A stretch of 64,000 nt of DNA from Gemmatimonadota bacterium (GTDB lineage: Bacteria; Gemmatimonadota; Gemmatimonadetes; Longimicrobiales; Gaopeijiaceae). Below, in pieces: positions 34,806-44,600 of this stretch (positions are counted from its first letter, which is position 1; the number at the start of each line of letters is the position of its first letter). The notes below the pieces were generated by a model. It made no database searches. It was not told where the DNA came from and saw nothing but the letters and a program-made list of their open reading frames with translations. The position numbers and the translations under genes were made by a program. The DNA lies in assembly GCA_022823145.1 (NCBI GenBank), contig JAJDXS010000004.1, forward strand, positions 1 to 64,000. The letters run 5' to 3'.

Positions 34806-35264
34806 ATGAGTGAAGCACGCGAAGCGGGATCGCCGGACACCGGCGCTCCGGCCGGAAACGTGGCGGAAGTCCCGCCGGCAGGCCCCCTGTGCCTGACCGG
34901 ACGGATCCAGGTCGAGGTGGACGGCGAGACCGTGGCCGACACTGACGATGTCGCGCTGTGCCGATGCGGCCATTCCGCCAACAAACCCTTCTGTGACGGA
35001 TCGCACAACAAGGTCGGGTTTTCGGATCCGGGAGTGATCCTGGGCGGCCGGCTGGTCCCCGGGCGCGACGAGCCTGCGGAGGACGATCCGGTCGTGATCG
35101 TGTGCGCGACCGACGGTCCGCTGCTGGTGCGGGGGCCGCTCACCGTGGTCGCGTCGGATGGCGAGACCGTGCAGGGCACGAAGGGCGCGCTCTGCCGGTG
35201 CGGCGCATCGTCGACCAAGCCGTTCTGCGATGGGACGCACAAGAGATCGGGGTTCGTGTCATGA
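34806..35264 (+). CDS. Double CDGSH iron-sulfur protein
   Basis: 152 residues. Two CDGSH-type 2Fe-2S binding motifs: CRCGHSANKPFCDGSH (residues ~58-73) and CRCGASSTKPFCDGTH (~130-145), each with the 3Cys-1His ligand set. Between them is a beta-rich region with GPLLVRGPLTVV, like the first half GPLCLTGRIQVEV, so the protein is an internal duplication. Such proteins are soluble redox or Fe-S-transfer proteins. It lies 33 bases after ETF-QO in the same direction, which suggests shared electron-transfer use (inference). It overlaps the next gene by ATGA. Confidence 0.92.
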   Translation: MSEAREAGSPDTGAPAGNVAEVPPAGPLCLTGRIQVEVDGETVADTDDVALCRCGHSANKPFCDGSHNKVGFSDPGVILGGRLVPGRDEPAEDDPVVIVCATDGPLLVRGPLTVVASDGETVQGTKGALCRCGASSTKPFCDGTHKRSGFVS

Positions 35265-36121
35265 CCGGGAAGACCCCAACCGCCATCTTCGCGACTACCG
35301 TGGCCGCGGCCGCCGCATCGGCCATGGCCGGCGCCGCCGGTCCCGGCCCGGACGGTCCGATCCCCGCGGACACGCTCGCCTACCGCGTGCCGTCCCCGCC
35401 GACTGCCGTCTATCGCAGTTCCACTTCGGTGACGATGAGCGTCGGGACGGCCATGGGTCCGATGAACATCACGGGTGAAGGGACGTTCACCCTGGACATG
35501 GCCTTCGAGGACCACGCCGACGGCATGCGGGTCACGGGCACGGTGTCGAGCTTCGAGGGTTCGGGGAGCAACCCGATGGGGGGGACCCAGTCCTTCGGCC
35601 TCGATGCCGTCACCGGAAGCCTCGACATGGTGATCGACCATCGCGGCGAGGCAGAGATCGCATCGACGCCTGACCTGCAGGGCCTCGAAGGGGGCATGTC
35701 CCCCTTCACCGCGATCAACACCGCGATCTTCCCGCTCCTGCCCGAAGGGCCCGTGGAGCCGGGCGCGACCTGGATGGATGCCGACACCCTGTCGACCAAC
35801 GTAGCCGGAATCGAGACGACCACCACCGCCGTGAGCACCTACACGCTCGTGGGCGACACGGTCGTCGACGGCCGAGGCCTCACGAAGATCGCCATGGCGA
35901 CCGAGATGACGGTGGAAGGCGAGGGAAACGCGGGCGGGATGTCGATTTCGCAGAACATGTCGGGCACGATCAACGGTGTCATCCTGTGGGATGCCGAGCG
36001 GGGTCTCGTGACCCGTACCGAAACCGAGCAGTCCCTCGAGGGCTCCATGAGCATGCCGGGAATGCCGTCCTCGTCGGTGTCCATGACAGGGTCCGGGAGC
36101 GTTCTGCTGGAGAACCGATGA
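35261..36121 (+). CDS. Secreted beta-rich protein, paralogue of the protein at 20257
   Basis: 286 residues from ATG 35261 (ATGA overlap). Signal peptide residues ~1-25 end AMAGAAG. It shares with the product at 20257 the opening DTLAYRVPSPPTAVYRSS, the mid segment STYTLVGDTVVDGRGLTKI, a late ILWDAERGLVTR, and the end SGSVLLENR. The mature part is Met/Gly/Ser/Thr-rich and probably all beta. Function unknown. Its position among redox genes differs from that of the paralogue, so the neighbours do not suggest a common pathway. Its last codon overlaps the quinone reductase start. Confidence 0.78.
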   Translation: MTGKTPTAIFATTVAAAAASAMAGAAGPGPDGPIPADTLAYRVPSPPTAVYRSSTSVTMSVGTAMGPMNITGEGTFTLDMAFEDHADGMRVTGTVSSFEGSGSNPMGGTQSFGLDAVTGSLDMVIDHRGEAEIASTPDLQGLEGGMSPFTAINTAIFPLLPEGPVEPGATWMDADTLSTNVAGIETTTTAVSTYTLVGDTVVDGRGLTKIAMATEMTVEGEGNAGGMSISQNMSGTINGVILWDAERGLVTRTETEQSLEGSMSMPGMPSSSVSMTGSGSVLLENR

Positions 36122-37137
36122 ACACGACCAGAGCCATTCGCATCCACGAACTCGGCGGCCCCGAGGTGCTCCGCCGGGAAGACGTCGCCCTGCCGATGCC
36201 GGGACCGGGCGAAGTGCTCGTCCGGCACGAAGCCGTCGGGCTGAACTTCATCGACACCTACCACCGCAGCGGGCTCTACCCGGTCCGGTCGCTGCCCGCC
36301 GTGATCGGGATGGAGGCCGCGGGCGTGGTGGAGGCGGTTGGGGCGGGAGCCGGTGACCGGGCGGCTGCGGGGGACGCGCCGGCCGCCGGCGGGGCCGCGT
36401 TCCAGCCGGGCGACCGGGTCGCATACGGCAGCGTGATGGGCGGCTACAGCGAGCGCCGCGTGATCGCCGCGGACCGCCTGGTCCGGGTCCCCGACGGGGT
36501 CGCCGCCGAAGCCGCCGCGGCCGCCATGCTCAAGGGCATGACGTCGTGGTACCTATGCCGCCGCACCTACCGGGTGGCCAAGGGCGAGACGGTTCTCGTG
36601 CACGCGGCCGCGGGCGGGGTGGGGACGATCCTCTCGCAGTGGTGCAAGGTGTTGGGCGCGAACGTTATCGGTACCGTGGGCAGCGCCGCTAAGGGCGAAG
36701 TGGCGCGGGAACACGGATGCGACCACGTCATCCTCTACAAGGAGGAGGACTTCGTGGAGCGCGTGCGCGAGATCACCGGGGGCGCGGGCGTCCCGGTGGT
36801 GTTCGACGGCGTCGGTGCCGCCACCTTCGAGGGGTCGCTGCAGTGCCTCGCGAAGTTCGGCATGATGATCACCTTCGGCAATGCGTCCGGGGCCGTCCCG
36901 CCGTTCAACCTGCTGCGCCTCAGCGCGAAGTGCCTCACCGTGGCGAGGCCGTCGCTCATGCCTTACGTGGAGCGCCGCCAGGACCTCGAGGAGGCCGCCG
37001 GCGAGCTGCTCGGGCACATCCAGGCAGGCGACATTCGCATCACGATCGGCCAGCGCTTTGCGCTCGAGGAAGCCGCCGAGGCCCACGTCGCACTGGAATC
37101 CCGGCAAACCCAAGGGTGCACGGTGCTGATTCCGTGA
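36118..37137 (+). CDS. Quinone oxidoreductase / zinc-free MDR-family reductase
   Basis: 339 residues from ATG 36118 (ATGA). It is a QOR-like medium-chain reductase: GPGEVLVRHEAVGLNFIDTYHRSGLYP (QOR signature), LPAVIGMEAAGVVEAVG, MLKGMTSWYL, VLVHAAAGGVGTILSQWCKVLGANVIGTVGS (NADPH Rossmann, AxxGGVG), and ITFGNASGAVPPFN. Structural-zinc cysteines are absent, as expected. It reduces quinones or enones with NADPH. A low-complexity insert (GDRAAAGDAPAAGGAAF) widens the N-terminal domain. Confidence 0.92.
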   Translation: MNTTRAIRIHELGGPEVLRREDVALPMPGPGEVLVRHEAVGLNFIDTYHRSGLYPVRSLPAVIGMEAAGVVEAVGAGAGDRAAAGDAPAAGGAAFQPGDRVAYGSVMGGYSERRVIAADRLVRVPDGVAAEAAAAAMLKGMTSWYLCRRTYRVAKGETVLVHAAAGGVGTILSQWCKVLGANVIGTVGSAAKGEVAREHGCDHVILYKEEDFVERVREITGGAGVPVVFDGVGAATFEGSLQCLAKFGMMITFGNASGAVPPFNLLRLSAKCLTVARPSLMPYVERRQDLEEAAGELLGHIQAGDIRITIGQRFALEEAAEAHVALESRQTQGCTVLIP

Positions 37138-37174
37138 CAACTGGACATTACATATTGACAAGCAGGGTTTACAA

Positions 37175-38767
37175 ATGCCCACAATGACCGCCACGCCTCC
37201 GGCCTCTGCGCGCGCCGCCCGGCTGCTCGCGGGCCTCGGGATCGACGACCTCAACCCCGGCGGGTTCTGCGGCGAGTGGGTGGGATCGGGCCCTGAGCTC
37301 GACGTCCATACGCCGATCGACGGCTCGCGCATCGCGACCGTGCAGCAGGTCACCGAGGACGAGTACGACCGCATCGTCGCGCGTGCCCACGAGGCCTTTC
37401 TGCAGTGGCGCACGGTGCCCGCGCCCAAGCGGGGCGAGGTCGTGCGGCAGATCGGCGAGCGGCTGCGCGAGCACAAGGCGGCGCTGGGCCGGCTGGTCAC
37501 CCTCGAGATGGGCAAGATCCTGACCGAGGGCGAGGGCGAGGTCCAGGAGATGATCGACATCTGCGACTTCGCGACCGGCCTGTCGCGGCAGCTCTACGGC
37601 CTGTCCATGCACTCGGAGCGCCCGGACCACCGCATGTTCGAGCAGTGGCATCCGCTGGGCGTGGTCGGGGTCATCACAGCGTTCAACTTTCCGGTGGCGG
37701 TGTGGAGCTGGAACACGGCGATCGCGGCGGTGTGCGGCGACGCGGTCGTGTGGAAGCCGTCGAGCCAGACTCCGCTGACGGCGATCGCGTGCACCCGCAT
37801 TGCGGCGGAGGTGGCGCGCGAGAACGGGCATGACCCCGCAATCTTCTCGCTGGTGGTGGGAAGAGGGTCCACGGTTGGGGACCGGCTCCTCCATGACCGG
37901 CGCATACCGCTGGTTTCGGCCACGGGGAGCTGCAGGATGGGGTACCGCGTCGCGCGGGTCGTGGGCGAGCGCCTGGGACGCACCATACTCGAGCTCGGGG
38001 GGAACAACGCGATCATCGTGACGCCGCATGCGAACATGGACCTGGTGCTGCCGGCGATCCTGTTCGGTGCGGTCGGCACGGCGGGGCAGCGGTGCACGAG
38101 CACGCGGCGGATCATCGTGCACGAGTCGATCCGGGGCGAACTCACCCGGCGCCTGGTGCGGGCCTACCGGGACGTGCGGATCGGCGACCCCCTGGATTCG
38201 ACCACGCTGATGGGCCCGGTGGTGAACCGTCAGGCGGTCCTCGACCTCGAGGCTGCCGCGCGGCGGGTGGCGGACGAAGGCGGCGAGGTCCTGTGCGGCG
38301 GCGAGCGGCTGGACGGCCCCGGTTTCCCCGGCGGCCACTACGTCACGCCCTGCATCGCAAGCGCGCGCAACGAGTTCGACATCGTGCAGGAGGAGACCTT
38401 CGCGCCGATCCTCTACATCATCGGCTACGGCAGCGCGGACGCGACCCCGGCCGAGGCGGTCGACGAGGTGCGCGAGGCAATCGCGTTGCACAACGATGTC
38501 CCGCAGGGGCTGTCTTCGGCGATCTTCACCGACCACATGCGCGAGGCGGAGCTGTTCCTGTCCCACCGCGGCAGCGACTGCGGGATCGCCAACGTCAACA
38601 TCGGCACCAGCGGCGCCGAGATCGGCGGGGCGTTTGGTGGCGAGAAGGAGACCGGGGGCGGGCGCGAGTCGGGGTCGGACGCGTGGAAGGCCTACATGCG
38701 GCGGCAGACGAATACGGTCAACTGGAGTCCGGAGCTGCCGTTGGCGCAGGGGGTGCGCTTCGGGTAG
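37175..38767 (+). CDS. Aldehyde dehydrogenase, ALDH7 / piperideine-6-carboxylate dehydrogenase type
   Basis: 530 residues from ATG 37175 (ATG 37184 also possible). NAD-binding GRGSTVGDRLLHD and ATGSCRMGYRVA. The catalytic Glu is in TILELGGNNAI and the nucleophile Cys in GAVGTAGQRCTSTRR. ALDH7 traits: HPLGVVGVITAFNFPVAVWSWN, WKPSSQTPLTA and NVNIGTSGAEIGGAFGGEKETGGGRESGSDAWK. ALDH7/AmaB enzymes oxidise alpha-aminoadipic semialdehyde in lysine breakdown. No other lysine genes are adjacent, so this substrate is an inference from family alone. Confidence 0.9.
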   Translation: MPTMTATPPASARAARLLAGLGIDDLNPGGFCGEWVGSGPELDVHTPIDGSRIATVQQVTEDEYDRIVARAHEAFLQWRTVPAPKRGEVVRQIGERLREHKAALGRLVTLEMGKILTEGEGEVQEMIDICDFATGLSRQLYGLSMHSERPDHRMFEQWHPLGVVGVITAFNFPVAVWSWNTAIAAVCGDAVVWKPSSQTPLTAIACTRIAAEVARENGHDPAIFSLVVGRGSTVGDRLLHDRRIPLVSATGSCRMGYRVARVVGERLGRTILELGGNNAIIVTPHANMDLVLPAILFGAVGTAGQRCTSTRRIIVHESIRGELTRRLVRAYRDVRIGDPLDSTTLMGPVVNRQAVLDLEAAARRVADEGGEVLCGGERLDGPGFPGGHYVTPCIASARNEFDIVQEETFAPILYIIGYGSADATPAEAVDEVREAIALHNDVPQGLSSAIFTDHMREAELFLSHRGSDCGIANVNIGTSGAEIGGAFGGEKETGGGRESGSDAWKAYMRRQTNTVNWSPELPLAQGVRFG

Positions 38768-38785
38768 GACGCTATGGGGCTGGCA

Positions 38786-39478
38786 TCACCGCGCCCGTTC
38801 GTACAGCACCGCGTCCACGACCCGGGCGGCCGCGAGCCCGTGCTCGGCGGCGACGCTCTCGAGCTGGTCACCCGCGTCCAGGCGCGCGACCACCGAGGCC
38901 GTGGCAATGCGCGACCCGGCGATGGTCGGTCTGCCGAATGCGGTTTCGGGATCGAGGACGATGGTCCGGTTGTCCGGTACCCCGCGGGGCGCGAAGGGGT
39001 AGAGTCTCGTGGGAAGTCCGTCGTCGTCCCGCTCGATGCGCTGCAGGGACGCCGAGAGCATCTGTCGAATGGCAAGCCGGTCGGACCCGGAGAGTTCGTA
39101 CAGTTTGCCCAGCCCGTCGAGCACCATGTCCCGGCCGGACGTGTTCATCTCTTCGCGGAGCAGGAGGCGGTCGGTCCCGAGGGCCTGCTCGGCGTTCTCG
39201 ATTGCGGTTCCCGTCGCGCCCATCCTGCCGGCGTCCTCCGAACGGAACGCCCGCAGGACGTGCGCCTCGACGAGGTTGTTGAACGTGATCAGGCCGGTCC
39301 GGGCCGGTGCCCGGATCAGGGGCTTGCTGGGGGCCGCCCGCGATCTGCGGCTGAAGGACCGGCCGACGATCCAGTAGCGAAGCGTCCGCGGGGGGATGCC
39401 CAGATGGCGCGCGGCAGCCGAGAAAGTGTATAGCGGGCTGTCGCGGTGGTCTTCGGCATTGGCTTGCGCGCTGGACAT
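38786..39478 (-). CDS. Orphan DUF433 antitoxin-like protein with N-terminal HTH
   Basis: 230 residues from ATG 39478. The N-terminus YTFSAAARHLGIPPRTLRYWIVGRS is a MerR/HTH-like DNA-binding segment. The middle NLVEAHVLRAFRSE is helical. The C-terminal DUF433 domain reads NRTIVLDPETAFGRPTIAGSRIATASVVARLDAG...VVDAVLYERA. The protein is collinear with the product at 58642-59331 (YTFLEAARYLGIPPATLRYWVLGRS..., SFGRPTVAGSGISTEALISRIDAGE). That copy is followed by a DUF5615 PIN-like toxin gene, while here the next 18 bases lead straight into the convergent ALDH stop. It is therefore an antitoxin without a partner, or a regulator. Confidence 0.85.
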   Translation of the reverse strand: MSSAQANAEDHRDSPLYTFSAAARHLGIPPRTLRYWIVGRSFSRRSRAAPSKPLIRAPARTGLITFNNLVEAHVLRAFRSEDAGRMGATGTAIENAEQALGTDRLLLREEMNTSGRDMVLDGLGKLYELSGSDRLAIRQMLSASLQRIERDDDGLPTRLYPFAPRGVPDNRTIVLDPETAFGRPTIAGSRIATASVVARLDAGDQLESVAAEHGLAAARVVDAVLYERAR

Positions 39479-39542
39479 CGGCTCGTGGGACCGCCCGGGT
39501 GTCGCTAAGGGTGTGACAATGGGTCTGTAGCGTACGCGCGGG

Positions 39543-39722
39543 ATGCGGAGCACTGCAACCGCCGCCCCTTCAATCGCGGAAGCAAGGGGCGTAACTTCCC
39601 TTGTCGGAGACACCGTGGTCGACGGGCACAGCCTGGTGCACATTGCCGTCGAGGGCGAGGTGAGGCTCTCGATCTTCACCGGAGGGCCCGGGAACCTGAC
39701 GGTGCGCGCGGGCGAACCCCGG
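39543..39722 (+). pseudogene. Remnant of the secreted beta-rich protein family (20257/35261)
   Basis: A short plus-strand frame contains SLVGDTVVDGHSLVHIAVEG, matching YTLVGDTVVDGRGLTKIAMA of the protein at 35261 and YTLVGDTTVAGSTLWKI of the one at 20257. No signal peptide, family N-terminus or VLLEN end is present. It is squeezed between two leftward genes, so it is most likely a decayed third paralogue. Confidence 0.6.
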
Positions 39723-39723
39723 C

Positions 39724-41013
39724 TCAGGGGCTGTAGACGTAGACGACGGGCAGCTGGGCGATGTCGGTGACGCCGGTGTCCGTGTGGTGATAGATGTTCA
39801 TCCGCCCCGTACCGCAGTCGCCGAACGCGTCGCAGGACACCGACCCGATCAGGCCGCGCATGGACGTCGTCCCCACCTGCCGGCGCAGCGCCGCGCGGTC
39901 TATGTGCAGCCTGTCGCCTTCCTCCACTGCAACGGCGTCGATGGCCGAGAGGAGGAGGGTGGTCGCGTCGTAGGAGTGCGCCCAATAGGGCGATCCCGGG
40001 AAACCGCCGTACCGGTTGTCGAACGCCTGCAGAACCTGCTCGCCGCTGCGCCCCGTCACCTCGTTGACGTTGGAGCCGAAGCCCGCTTCCGGTCCGGCGA
40101 AGTACATTCCCTCCGATTGCGGCGTCTCCAGGAATGCCGAGACCAGCAGCGCGGCGGCCGAGATCAGGGTCGTCCCTTCAAGCCCGTCGAAGGCGCGCGC
40201 CTGGGCGGCGAAGGCCGATCCCTCGGTGATGAACAGCGGGAAGAAGATGGCGTCCGGGCCGGCCGCCGCGAACTCCACGAGAACGTCGGTCATGTCGCTC
40301 TCGCCCTTCGCGATCGCGGCCTGCACCGGGACTTCGCCCCCGAGTTCGCCGAATGCGTCGGCGAACGCCGCCACAAGGGCGGTCGTGTACGCGTCGCCGT
40401 CGTGTACCGTGGCCACACTCCGCAGCCCCAGCTCGCCGTACACGAAGTCCGACAGGGCGCGAGCCTGGTGGAGGTCGTTGGACGACACGCGAAAGTAGCC
40501 GGGGTGATAGTCGGGATTGGCGTTGCCGGCCAGATCCGAGGTCAGGCGCGGCGACGTATTGCTCGGCGAAATCATGACCATGCCCGCCTCGCTGACAATG
40601 GGCGACGCCGCCACGGCCGCGGCCGAACAGTTCGTTCCGACGATGCCGGCCACCTTCGGGTCCCCGCTGATTCCCAGCGCGCCCGCGCGGCCGCCCTCGG
40701 GCGAACAGCTCGTGTCGACGGGATTGCCCAGCTCGATCCGGCGCCCGCCAACGGTTCCCATATCCTCGACGGCGAACTCCGCCCCGCGCCTGGCCACAGC
40801 CCCGAGCGTCGGCGCGACCCTGATCGAAAGCAGCGTGCGGATCTGCACCGCCTCGCCCGGCTCCACCGTGACCGCACCCAGCGGCCCTGGCTGGAACGGC
40901 GGGGGCGTGGGCGGCGGGGGCGGAGGCGGCGGGACGACCGGGCTTTCCTTGCACGCCGATATCGCGAGAATGGCGACCAGCGCCGCGGTGGACGGCAGGA
41001 TCTGCTTGCGCAT
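39724..41013 (-). CDS. Branched-chain amino-acid-type ABC transporter substrate-binding lipoprotein
   Basis: 429 residues from ATG 41013. Lipobox ILAISACKES (lipidated Cys ~21) followed by a polyproline linker (residues ~26-41, seven or more consecutive Pro). The type I periplasmic-binding (LivJ/Peripla_BP_6) fold follows: TLGAVARRGAEFAVEDM, GIVGTNCSAAAVAASPIVSEAGMVMISPSNTSP, YFRVSSNDLHQARALSDFVYGELG, GPDAIFFPLF, and HSYDATTLLLSAIDAV. It would bind an amino acid or similar ligand outside the cytoplasmic membrane. No permease or ATPase genes are nearby, so it is an orphan. The polyproline spacer suggests that it stands off the membrane. Confidence 0.88.
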   Translation of the reverse strand: MRKQILPSTAALVAILAISACKESPVVPPPPPPPPTPPPFQPGPLGAVTVEPGEAVQIRTLLSIRVAPTLGAVARRGAEFAVEDMGTVGGRRIELGNPVDTSCSPEGGRAGALGISGDPKVAGIVGTNCSAAAVAASPIVSEAGMVMISPSNTSPRLTSDLAGNANPDYHPGYFRVSSNDLHQARALSDFVYGELGLRSVATVHDGDAYTTALVAAFADAFGELGGEVPVQAAIAKGESDMTDVLVEFAAAGPDAIFFPLFITEGSAFAAQARAFDGLEGTTLISAAALLVSAFLETPQSEGMYFAGPEAGFGSNVNEVTGRSGEQVLQAFDNRYGGFPGSPYWAHSYDATTLLLSAIDAVAVEEGDRLHIDRAALRRQVGTTSMRGLIGSVSCDAFGDCGTGRMNIYHHTDTGVTDIAQLPVVYVYSP

Positions 41014-41100
41014 GAGACCAACTCCTTCTCAGTCGTGTATCGTAAGGCAATGACGAATCATTGACGAAACAATGATAACGACCCGGCAAAATGGCATTCC

Positions 41101-41685
41101 ATGACCCATTCCACTCCCTTCTTCACCACCCGCCGGGAGCGGCGCCTGTGGCTCTGGGCGCTGGCCGTGGTGGTCGCGATCTACTCCACGCTGGGGCTGG
41201 CGGGATCGCTGGCCGAGATACTGCGGGAGCACAACCTGCTGCCGGCGGCGGTGCTCGTGCTGATGTTGGCCACCGTGGCGGCGATCGTCGGAAGCGGTTT
41301 GAAAAAGCGCCCCGGTCGGCGCGAGGTCTGGGTAGGGCTCGCCGTCACGGCAGTCTACGCGATGGCCGTGGTCAGGATGGGCGGCAGCATGGAGGAGCGC
41401 ACCCACCTGTTCGAGTACGGGATCGTTGCGGTGCTGATCTACCAGGCGCTGAGCGAACGGGCGCGGAACGGGCGGCGGGTGCCGGTGCCCGCGGTGCTTG
41501 CGCTGGTGGCAGCTGCGCTGCTGGGCTGGATTGACGAGGGGATCCAGGCGCTCATTCCGAACCGCGTCTACGACAACTTCGATGTCTTCAGGAACAGCGT
41601 CGCCGCCATGATCGGGATCGCGGGGAGCGTGGTTATCCGATGGCTGAACGAGCGTTTGGAGCGGCGGCGAGTGGGTAGCGCGTAA
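41101..41685 (+). CDS. VanZ-like membrane protein
   Basis: 194 residues, four transmembrane segments after a short cytoplasmic start (LWALAVVVAIYSTLGLAG; LLPAAVLVLMLATVAAIV; VLALVAAALLGWIDEGIQ; VAAMIGIAGSVVIRW). The VanZ/teicoplanin-resistance family signature HLFEYG and GWIDEGIQALIPNRVYDNFDVFRNSVAA are clear. VanZ-like proteins are small inner-membrane proteins of uncertain role; homology does not imply glycopeptide resistance. It stands alone, divergent from the binding-protein gene. Confidence 0.85.
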   Translation: MTHSTPFFTTRRERRLWLWALAVVVAIYSTLGLAGSLAEILREHNLLPAAVLVLMLATVAAIVGSGLKKRPGRREVWVGLAVTAVYAMAVVRMGGSMEERTHLFEYGIVAVLIYQALSERARNGRRVPVPAVLALVAAALLGWIDEGIQALIPNRVYDNFDVFRNSVAAMIGIAGSVVIRWLNERLERRRVGSA

Positions 41686-44600
41686 TCGGAACGCCATATC
41701 GTGCCTCTTTTGGGGCCGCACTCGGTGACTGCCGGTGCAACCCGGCTGGCTAGCGTCTCCAGCCCGTGGCGTCCGGAATCCCGCGGCTGTGAAGCACCTT
41801 CAATCCCTGGGCAGCCCACGCCGACCGGGCGTCCGCCGTTTCCGCCACCGCGGCGCCATCGGAATACCTCAGTATGCCGCGCACGCGGCCCGTCCCGGTA
41901 TCGAGCAGAATGGTGACTTGGCGATCGCTGTCACGCAGCAGCGTCGCGGACCCCTCCGGGCCGGACAGTGTGATTCTCTCCAGCGCGCCGGACCACTCCT
42001 GTTGTACAGGTAGCGTGTACACGAATGAGGACTGCCCGTCGGCGTCGGCCACGGTCGGCATGTCAAAGTCGAACGCGAACAGCTCGCGCTCGTCCGTTGC
42101 CAGACCGACCAGCCGATAGGCACCACCCGAGCTCGGCAGGACGGAGGGGGCATTGACGACCATCGCCGGGTCCAGGAACAGACCGCCCTCTCCGTCCACG
42201 CCGCCCCACACCAACAGGGATCTTGCCGGCGGTGCCGTGAACGCCGCCGCGCCGCCGGCCCGCTCGAGGCGGAAGTTGACCATTTTCGCGAAATTGTAGC
42301 CGCTGACCCAGCGCGGATCGCAGTAGGTCATCAGGTCCGGGTCGCCGGGTGGCACCAGGACGTTGTTGCGGAAGTCGAACCCCCAGACGCCGATCGAGCC
42401 GTCACCCTGCGGGAAGGACGGATCCGGGCCCTCCGCCCCTCCGCACGGCGCGTGAACGAGCCTCAGATTGTGCCCGAACTCGTGTGCAATGACATCGGGC
42501 ACGGGTATGCTCGCGCTCGAGTACCGGCCCAGGTCGGCCACGCCGCGGGTGGCGGCCGTCCGGCGAGCAAGCCCGAGGTGGTAGCCGCCGCGGCCCTCCA
42601 TGATTCGGATGGCTTCCGTCTCCCGCAACACGCTGTGCATATCGACTGCCGCCGTCAGCACGGGTTCGTGCACCGTCACGGTAAACCCGCGGATGGGCAG
42701 CAGCGCCCGCGTATCGCGGAACAGATCGGACTCGGCATCCAGGTCTCGGGTGAACTCCAGGACCGAGGAATCCGGATCCGACTCGGCCAGAAACGGAATC
42801 ACCGTGAGATCGAATGACGGCATCGCGCGGACGTCCACCTCGGTCCTTCCGGTTTCCGGGATGCGTCCGGTGACCCCCAGTGCCGGGTCCAGCGTTCCCC
42901 GGGGGTCGATTTCCACCACCATCTCCAGTCCGGGCTGCAGCACGGTGCCCGGAATCAGCGCGTTCGCCGAGCGGGCGAGGTCGCCTTCCTCGAGCTCGGT
43001 GGGAATCGGCGCGGACTGGGCGGGGATGTCGACCACATGCACCTCGGCGCCCTCCAGAAAGAAACGGGCGCGGACATCCGGAAGACTCTCGCTCGTGCTC
43101 TGGCCGGCTCTCACGAACACCCGAAGCAAGCCGTCGTTGCCGGCGACCAGCGGGACCGGAAAATCGACCGACTGGACTGCCTGCGTCACGTACGCGACCG
43201 ATCCCTCGACGCCGCCGCACCGAGTCACATGCTGGTCGGCCACGCCACCGAGCCAGTCGAGGAAATCCGGCTCGCGCGGCGCGCACAGTTTCGTACCCGC
43301 GAGCTGGAACGACTCGAGTTGTCTCAGCGCCGTCAGGGTGGCCGGCAGCACTCCCTCCATGTCGCGATTGTAGGCCAGGTCCAGGCTCTGCAAGGCTGCC
43401 AGGCGCCCCAGTTCGGCCGGGATCGATCCCGTCAGCCGGTTCTCTCCGAGGAACAGGCCGCGTAGCCGCCAGAGGCCGCCGATTTCTGCCGGTATGACGC
43501 CGGTCAGGTTGTTCGTCCCTAGATTCAGTGTCTCGACGCGGGCCAGGCGAGCCAGTTCACGGGGGATCTTGCCCGTGAGCAGGTTTTCTCGAAGCGCCAG
43601 GTACTCGACGTTGGCAAGACGGCCGAGTTCGCGCGGAATCCTGCCCTCCAGCGTGTTCCAGCGCAGGTCCAGGTTCTTGACGTTGCTCAGGTTGCCGAGC
43701 GTTCGAGGGATTGTCCCGCCAAGACGATTGAAGTGAAGGTTCAGGTTTTCCAGCTGCGAAAGCTTGCCGAGCGAGGGAGGCACCTCGCCGGTCAACGCGT
43801 TCTGGTACAGCAACAGCTCCCTCAGGTTGGAGAGGTTGCCCAATTCCGGCGGGATACGACCTGTCAGAACGTTGGCGCTGAGTCGAAGGCTCTCGAGCTT
43901 GCCGAGTGCGCCCAGCTCGGCGGGGATTGATCCGCCCAGACTGTTGGTACTCGCAAGATCGAGTTCCTTCAGGTTGGCGAGGTTGCCCAGTTCGGGCGGG
44001 ATCTCGCCAGTCAGAGGGTTGAAGTTGAGGTTCAGCCTCTCGAGGCGGGACAGATTGCCGATGGCGGCCGGTATCGGACCGACGATGGAGTTGCCCTCCA
44101 GGTACAACACGCGCAGCCGGGACAGATTGCCCAATTCCGCGGGAATACGCCCCGACAGATTGTTGCTGTCCAGCCGCAGTGCAACGACCCTCCCGCCGTC
44201 CGTGTCGACTCCGGCCCAGTTGCCGAGTGCCGCGTCGGACAACCAGCCACCGCTACGCACCCAGTTCGGTCCGTCGAGGGATCGGTACAGCGTTTCCAGA
44301 ACCGCGCGATCGTCGGACGCCGGACACTGCAGACCCGTGCCTTCATGAGACGAAACGGTGCTCAGCCACGCCTCAAGCCGCCCGCCGGGCGGAACGCACA
44401 GCTCAGTGTCGGCATAGCGGAATTCCCGGAGTCCAAGTTGGGTGAGCGATAGCGGCAGAGGACCGGAAAGGGTGTTTCCACCGATTCTCAGCACGCTCAG
44501 ACCGGCGAGTTCGCCAATCCCCAAAGACAACGTGCCGGTCAACCCGTTCCGACTCAGATCGAGTTCCTCGACGTAGCCGAGCGAGTCCGCGACGACTCCG

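Noticed and set aside
41101-41685. VanZ-like gene as an antibiotic-resistance determinant
   Set aside because: No other van genes are nearby and VanZ-like proteins are widespread; homology alone does not support resistance.
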